Shown here: in pieces, positions 58,155 to 64,000 of the stretch
How the letters are laid out: the number at the start of each line of letters is the position of its first letter
Position numbering within the stretch: position 1 is the stretch's first letter
NCBI GenBank assembly: GCA_016859345.1
Contig: CM029131.1
Location: forward strand, 13,103,884 to 13,167,883
Direction: 5' to 3'
Source of the DNA: Istiophorus platypterus
Taxonomy: Eukaryota; Chordata; Actinopteri; Istiophoriformes; Istiophoridae
Length of the DNA stretch: 64,000 nucleotides
Program-made: the position numbers and the translations under genes
The notes under the pieces: model-generated
Seen by the model: only the letters and a program-made list of their open reading frames with translations
What the model was told of the DNA's origin: nothing
Databases searched by the model: none

Positions 58155-58331
58155 CTGGGAAACGAGAGCAGCCTGGTGAGGATTTGGGGCTCGATCTTCA
58201 AGGTTTGTTGAGATGAAATCTGGAGCGCGACCAGTATCTGATGAGGACGCATAGTCGGACTGTCTTTTAGTGGAAAATCTAAGTGAGGAGGGGGAAACTC
58301 AAACTGATTCTTTTTTTTTTTTTTTTTTTTT
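57976..58331. repeat. two long T runs flanking the stat1 start exon
   Basis: Runs of about 21-22 T at 57976-57996 and 58310-58331, on either side of the exon with the ATG. On the transcript they are poly(A) runs. They may be remnants of poly(A) tails of plus- or minus-oriented insertions, or sequencing-prone homopolymers. Confidence 0.85.
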
Positions 58332-58666
58332 GCTGTGATTGGGCAATAATCAGTTAATATGCAAGTGAAACCACACGAGCGACTTATCAGTAAAAACAAC
58401 AAAGATCCTTTTCAGATCAAACGAACTCTGATGAAAAAGTAAAAAGCTGCGACATTTGTGACACAAGGTTTAATAACTGAATCAAACTTTTCAGTTTACA
58501 CTATTATCTATTATTTCTATAGCAACTAGAAGTACTAGTGTTTCTGTTTTTTATCTTATTTCTCTAAATTAAGAGTATTTCAACATTCTGGTGTTCTCAC
58601 TGCCAACGCATAAAGTCTATCTCCTCTAGTGCACTTCTGCTTTGTGTGTTTGGTAACTTATTGTTT

Positions 58667-58668
<2 letters not shown>

Positions 58669-58698
<30 letters not shown>
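58669..58698. repeat. (GT)n microsatellite
   Basis: About 15 GT units in the first stat1 intron. Confidence 0.95.
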
Positions 58699-58700
<2 letters not shown>

Positions 58701-59659
58701 TTGTGTTTCTATGGTAATGATTCAAATTTTATCTAATCCCAGAGATCGAATCTCAAAGTCATGGATTCAGTTGCGAGATTTTCATTCTTATGTCTGAGAA
58801 GCTGGAGATGGTTACACAGATTAACCGCAGCTGGTTAATAAAACATAATTCTTCAGCTGACTGAAGAGAAATTGTTATTGTTGTATCAAACCCTTTTTTA
58901 TTATCTAAACACTTTATTTTTTATTTATTTATTTATCTGCTAATGCATTTTCCGCATTACAAGCCGAAAAAGGCGTTGTAGGAGGATGTCCCCATAGGTT
59001 TCAATTTCCCAGCTGGTAGCACTCGGCTTCCAGCATCAGCATCATCATATCGATCTGCAGAAATCTTCCCTGGAAGGAAAAAAATCTCAACAGACAAGAC
59101 TGTAAAGAGATGCATTTAAGGCTCCTACTAATTGTTTAAAGTATATAGAAATGTCCCTTTATATCCAAACTGAAATTTAAGTTTTACTACATGTCAATAA
59201 GATTCCATTGTCGAGAGAATAATACCCCTCCGTCTATTCAATTTATAAGGACAGCCCACCGAGCTCTGCTGGTCCTTTTAAACCAAACCCCGTACAGAAA
59301 ATTGGCTTTTTAAAGGTTTTTCCAGTGTTACGCCATCTATGCCTCTTTATTAGAATAAGTCTCACCACCTTATCTGAATGACGACGTGCCACTGGTGAAT
59401 TCGGCCCATGTCTACTTAACCCGGTGTCGCCTACATGAGACATTTTGAATTCCAAGAAAGACAGGTTAAAGGTTAATATTGTACATTATGACCTTAGGTA
59501 TTGGGAGGTGACGGATGCCGTAAAGCGGCGTGCAAAAATAAATAAATAAATAACTGCGGTTTCGCTGACTATAATAATATTAAATGTAAACACAGAAGTT
59601 TAGATTCAATGGCATTTAGCGCTTTTTTGTGCGTTGTGAAAAAAAAAAAAAAACCTTAC

Positions 59660-59885
59660 GTCTGCCTGCTCGCGAGGAAAAAAGAATTGCGACAAAATGT
59701 TTTTTTATATCCAGAAACGTTATTGCTCGACTTGTGCGACGAGTCTGCGGGCGGGCAGGGCGGCTAACGAGCGGAACGTGCGAGGAAAAAGCTCGTTAAA
59801 CTTACGTCTCGCTCCGGAGGATCCGACAGTCACAGGCCAATGCCTCTGCTCCTTCCTGCCAATCAGAACGAGGGGTGCGACGAGT
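59660..59885 (-). promoter_or_regulatory. stat1: stat1 core promoter and candidate untranslated exon 1
   Basis: A GC-rich block with two minus-strand donors, CAGAC/GTAAGG (last exon base 59660) and GAGAC/GTAAGT (last exon base 59806). Either could join the acceptor at 58155. Two inverted CCAAT boxes (plus-strand CCAAT at 59837-59841 and 59859-59863) fit a start near 59760-59790 and the 59660 donor. A 17-bp direct repeat GTGCGACGAGTCTGCGG (59734-59750 and 59875-59891) brackets the region. Confidence 0.45.
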
Positions 59886-60053
59886 CTGCGGTCAAGCTCA
59901 GGCTGCCCCACAACAACAGCACAACGAGCTCTAACGCGTTGTTTCGAGCAGAAGTTTTGACAAATAAAAAAATCAGTCTAAAACAAAAATCGCTTAAATT
60001 GGTCGGGCTTTCTCTCTTGGGAAATCGGCTACGGCAGTGGAAATACACGCCAA

Positions 60054-60063
60054 TTTCGTTTTC
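60054..60063 (-). promoter_or_regulatory. stat1: ISRE/IRF element (GAAAACGAAA)
   Basis: An exact GAAANNGAAA core on the minus strand (GCGAAAACGAAATT in context), about 200-300 bp upstream of the candidate stat1 exon 1. STAT1 is itself interferon-inducible in vertebrates, so an ISRE here is expected. Confidence 0.6.
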
Positions 60064-60284
60064 GCCGGCTTACGACGACAATGGGGAACAGGACTCAGTA
60101 ACGACAACAGCTCAGGGGGAAACGGCTAAAGAAGGAGAACCGGCGGAGAGGGAGGCAACAAAAGGAAGGACAGGCTGGGAGACAGGACTCGGTCCTGACG
60201 AGAGACCAGAGAGGGACTCAGAGACAGAACAGGACCTGAGGCCAGAGAGAGACTCCAGTCAGGAGAGACAGGGGACTCGGGCCA

Positions 60285-60815
60285 GAGACAGGACTCGAGG
60301 CCAGAGACAGGACTCGAGGCCAGAGAGAGGACTCGAGGCCAGAGACAGGACTCGAGGCCAGAGACAGGACTCGAGGCCAGAGACAGGACTCCAGGCCAGA
60401 GACAGGACTCGAGGCCAGAGACAGGACTCGAGGCCAGAGACAGGACTCCGGACCAGAGAGAGGACTCGAGGCCAGAGACAGGACTCGAGACCAGAGACAG
60501 GACTCCGGCCAGAGACAGGACTCGAGGCCAGAGACAGGACTCGAGGCCAGAGACAGGACTCGAGGCCAGAGACAGGACTCGAGGCCAGAGACAGGACTCG
60601 AGGCCAGAGACAGGACTCGAGGCCAGAGACAGGACTCGAGGCCAGAGACAGGACTCGAGGCCAGAGACAGGACTCGAGGCCAGAGACAGGACTCCGGACC
60701 AGAGACAGGACTCGAGGCCAGAGAGAGGACTCGAGGCCAGAGACAGGACTCGAGGCCAGAGACAGGACTCGAGGCCAGAGACAGGACTCAAGGCCAGAGA
60801 GAGGACTCAAGGCCG
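60285..60815. repeat. 19-bp minisatellite, about 27 units
   Basis: Unit GACTCGAGGCCAGAGACAG, repeated head to tail with sparse variants (GAGAGAG, CTCCGGAC, CTCCAGG). Because 19 is not a multiple of three and the unit has no stop, all three frames stay open as a 19-residue repeat (RDRTRGQRQDSRPETGLEA). This creates a spurious 355-codon frame starting at 59840 and two long minus frames. CTCGAG makes an XhoI site in most units. Confidence 0.95.
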
Positions 60816-60909
60816 TGGCTGGGAAACCATCTCTCAGCTCTCAACCAGATACTGTGATGATGAAAAGGTTAAAAAAACAGTCAGTTCACGATCAGTGTCA
60901 CATTTGACC

Positions 60910-63900
60910 CCAACAAAGAGAATCCTGAGAAAGTACTAAGTAAAAGTCAGCTCAGTCTGTGCTTTTATCATCACCTTAGATACTTCACCGTAGATTTTAT
61001 CTTACAGGCTTTAATGTTGTCTCAGAGGTCAAACCTCGCAACTTCTGATGCCTGTGGCCAAGTTTCAGCGACAGACACTAGATATTATTTTAAAAGGAGT
61101 CGCAAATAATAAATGCTTATATTCTTTTCTGAAACCACAATTTTTAATTTACAACGAGCATTTTATTCAGAAGCACAAGGTGAGCAATGCCCCTGTTAAT
61201 CAGTAATACTGAAAAAAATCAAAACACTTTACAACAATTTATCCACTAGCAACATTTTGCTCTACAAAATGGCATAAAACAATCGGTAATATTCTTATTG
61301 ATGCATACAAATTAGCGATAACTGAGCAACCTCTTTCCTCACATGTCTCTCGCAATTTTGACATTTACAGTTCATTTGTCAATATTCATATACATATACA
61401 GAGTTTACAGAACAGCAGGAGAAACATGCGAGGATGTGTCAATGGGAGTCAAACTCTCAACTCTACCTGCTTCACTGCAGTGTTTTCAACTGTAGAAGGG
61501 AGGAATGTGAAACTTAAACCTCTTCCACACATCAAGTTCATGGATATTAGGCGCACTCGTCTGGTAGAAGCATATAACTTTCTTTTCCTTTTCTTGTAAT
61601 ATTTAGAGAACTTCATTACCCAGAAACATCTGGGCTTGGCACTTTCACAGCAGCTGTGTAGAGCAGATTCAACGTGGCTAAATAATGCTGACTACAAGTC
61701 TGCAGCAGCTTCTCGTCACTCTCGCTGCCTTTCAACAACCACAAAGAAATCGGCATTAAAAAAAATCCTACACTTGAGCTCAAAACTGTTACTTTTCATC
61801 TGTGGTTTCTGAATAAAAAAAAGAAGAAAAAACAGAAAAAAAGGTATTTCTACCTGGAATTCTTGGAAAATTTCAAATTTTCAGACCTGCAAAATTATTC
61901 AGACAAAGCAGGGGAAATGACAACAATTTGCTAGTCATTATAATCCATAGACATATTCAACCAGTTAGAGAGAGTTCATATATATTTTTGGGGTCATCAT
62001 GAGAGAAAAAGGTTTGCAGCCACTGCGTCACATTCCTGTTGACTCGTTCAGACCTATTTCAGTAACCTGCTGTAGAAATAAAATAAAATGACATAAGTTA
62101 AATTAAAAAAAAAACTTGTAGGGTCTTGAAACTTGCTTTAAATCCCATACGCCAATAAACATTATAGCCCAGTTGGTATTTGGTAAACAACCAAACTCCA
62201 ATGATCCTTTGCAACGAATCTCTTTCACTCTCAGAGTTTCACCTGACCACAGGTGCAGCAACACAACCTGATGTTTTGCATGTGTACATTGTGTCTGAGC
62301 TTTCATACATATACACATACACTTATTCCGCTAAAACCTAAACTGTTGAGTATTAAATAGTGAAACCTGGTCCATTTGGGCTACATGTTAACTAAGCCAC
62401 TGCTCTGCAGCTAAAATCCTGACTTTACAACTTTGCCATTATCTTACAGAATCACTACACACATAAGTTAAAGACAACGGCTATGCTGTGATTTCAGCTA
62501 AATTGGCCTGTAAAATGATCACTAGAGAAAGTAAGAGACTCATTCACGTCTCTGTCAGCTGCCCTGTGGTCAGTTGAATAAGAGACACGGAAAGGTGTGT
62601 AGAAGGGAAAGACCAACTTTGTGCTTGAGGGGCAATAATGGCCTTCTACAGAAAGTTTCTAAGGTTGGTCAAAAATGTTGCTAAGGTTTTTCATTAGGTG
62701 CTTATGTGAAGAAAAGTCGTCAAAGGGGTGTGAAAAGTCGGTAAACTTAGCAGCAAAAGCACAGAATTGGCAACACTTCCTGTAATCGCCTCCCAGATGA
62801 GGCAACAGAAACTGCCGATGCCAAAAAACTAACACTCGGCCGGCCGACCAATGGTGTAACTTTATCACCGCTCACTTCAGTCAAAAAATATCCTTCCAAT
62901 CATGCTCCTTTCATCAGTTTTCTTTGGGTAAATGTCTCCCTAAATTTCTTCTGGAAATATTTTTAAATCAAAACATATCAAAAATATGCACCATGACATG
63001 TTTATTTAGTAATTTTATGAGATTTAAAATCTCATGAAGTGGAATAAATCTGTTTTTTCCGCTATGCAAATCTTTATTTTTTCTTTTCCTCTAGTGGATT
63101 AATTTGCCTGATCCAAAGAATCTGTCACTTTTCTAGAGAGGAACATAAGGAGAAAAAAAAAATTGGATGAAACTGTTCAATCTGACACAGTTTTTGCAGA
63201 GAAATAGAAAACCATTGTGCACCAGTTAACTCGAAATTACATGTTGCAGCAATGTGTCTATTAAAAAAAAAAGAAAAAGGTAAAAAGTTAACTCAAGTTC
63301 ACTGCAGAATCACACACAAACGTGAAACTGTGTCACTTGTGGACGTTCTGTTCCAGCAGCAGAACAAAGACTTTTGGGTCAGAAACCCCCGTGAAGCACA
63401 ACAACAGTCAGGACATCTGCACTCAGCTTCAAATCAAGATGAAGCCTCCCCCTGAGATCACACTTTCTGCTCTCACATTGTGGATCCCGATCTTCCCTGG
63501 CTGTTTGGACACCATTTTACCAGTCAGCCATGATTGCTACACCAGAAACAACCTTTAGAAAGATCCTCCCTTGGGCAGTCTGAGCCCAGAGGCCTGGTTT
63601 TGTTATGAAGCCAGGCAAATAGATTTATTAAACCGTTCCACTAGCTAACCCAATTGTTCTATCTTACATTTTACAAATCAAATGTAAATGCTTCCATTTG
63701 TATTTGTTTTTTAACTTCAGGCCCCCTTAAGATCTTTGTCTTTGCCGACCCCCAGGGATTTAACTTCTCACCTGGCTGCAGTGATGTGGAGGTACATCAC
63801 TGTCAGGTTCTTCACGGGACCCTTAACTCAGTTTTCAAGAGGTGAAATGAGCAGCAAGGGGCAGTGAAATACTGCTGTTCAGTCCATTGCCAAGTTACAC

Positions 63901-64000
63901 TCTCAGGCTAATTTTGCGCAGAAGTACACAATCCTGCCATTGTGTGGTGCATGCAAACCATAAGCCACATCATTACTGTGTAGGAGGATTGTGATAAAAC
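60910..64000 (-). other. unassigned flank; possible 3'UTR of next minus-strand gene
   Basis: No coding exon recognised on either strand. A minus-strand AATAAA (61167-61162) followed by GT-containing sequence could end a transcript entering from the right. In other vertebrates STAT4 lies next to STAT1 in the same orientation, so a stat4 3'UTR is the prime suspect. The sequence is unique-looking, AT-rich, with short A runs (61816-61842, 62104-62112, 63263-63272). Confidence 0.3.

Noticed and set aside
60285..60815. CRISPR-like appearance of the regular repeat
   Set aside because: The units are contiguous with no unique spacers, and the genome is vertebrate. It is a minisatellite.
59840..60907. 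Long plus-strand reading frame of 355 codons with RDRTRGQRQDSRPETGLEA repeats
   Set aside because: It arises from the 19-bp minisatellite, which lacks stops in any frame. The minus strand is equally open. There is no codon bias or known domain, and its start overlaps the stat1 promoter.

Overview
This window is vertebrate nuclear DNA, almost certainly from a ray-finned (teleost) fish. The genes are split by GT-AG introns, there are many CA/GT microsatellites, and the interspersed repeats look like families common in teleosts. Three genes can be read through end to end at exon level. They are nab1 (+, coding 6982-14927), gls (+, coding 23553-46265) and stat1 (-, coding 58151-49192). The order and orientation NAB1> GLS> <STAT1 matches the conserved vertebrate block (human 2q32), compressed here into about 60 kb. 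I found no bacterial-type system, CRISPR array or clear non-coding RNA gene.

Layout. 1-1.3 kb: a 632-bp unit present twice in tandem. 1.4-2.1 kb: GC-rich promoter and probable non-coding first exon of nab1. 2.1-7.0 kb: nab1 intron 1, with a MITE-like element just before the first coding exon. 7.0-14.9 kb: seven nab1 coding exons (507 aa), followed by a 3'UTR of up to about 3.3 kb. 18.3-23.3 kb: intergenic DNA with degenerate repeats and a separate CpG-rich block. 23.3-23.8 kb: gls promoter and exon 1. 23.8-33.8 kb: large gls intron 1 with an L2-like LINE 3' end and copies of a SINE-like repeat. 33.8-46.3 kb: the other 17 gls exons (630 aa in all, kidney-type isoform). 46.3-49.1 kb: gls 3'UTR with two poly(A) signals and a tandem cluster of degenerate tRNA-like units between them. 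49.0-59.9 kb: stat1 (763 or 764 aa, 24 coding exons). 59.9-60.9 kb: stat1 upstream region with an ISRE-like element and a 19-bp minisatellite. 60.9-64.0 kb: no coding exon recognised; it may be the 3'UTR of the next minus-strand gene (stat4 is expected from synteny).

The three genes do not form a pathway; their linkage is ancestral. nab1 encodes a nuclear co-repressor of EGR factors. gls encodes mitochondrial glutaminase, which makes glutamate and ammonium. stat1 encodes the interferon-signalling transcription factor. All three reading frames stay intact across every junction I checked. The points most worth a second look are: an ISRE upstream of stat1; a threonine in place of the usual serine in the stat1 C-terminal LPMSP motif; possible overlapping 3' ends of gls and stat1; an EGR-type site in nab1; the apparent absence of a GAC-type exon in gls; and the tRNA-like tandem array.
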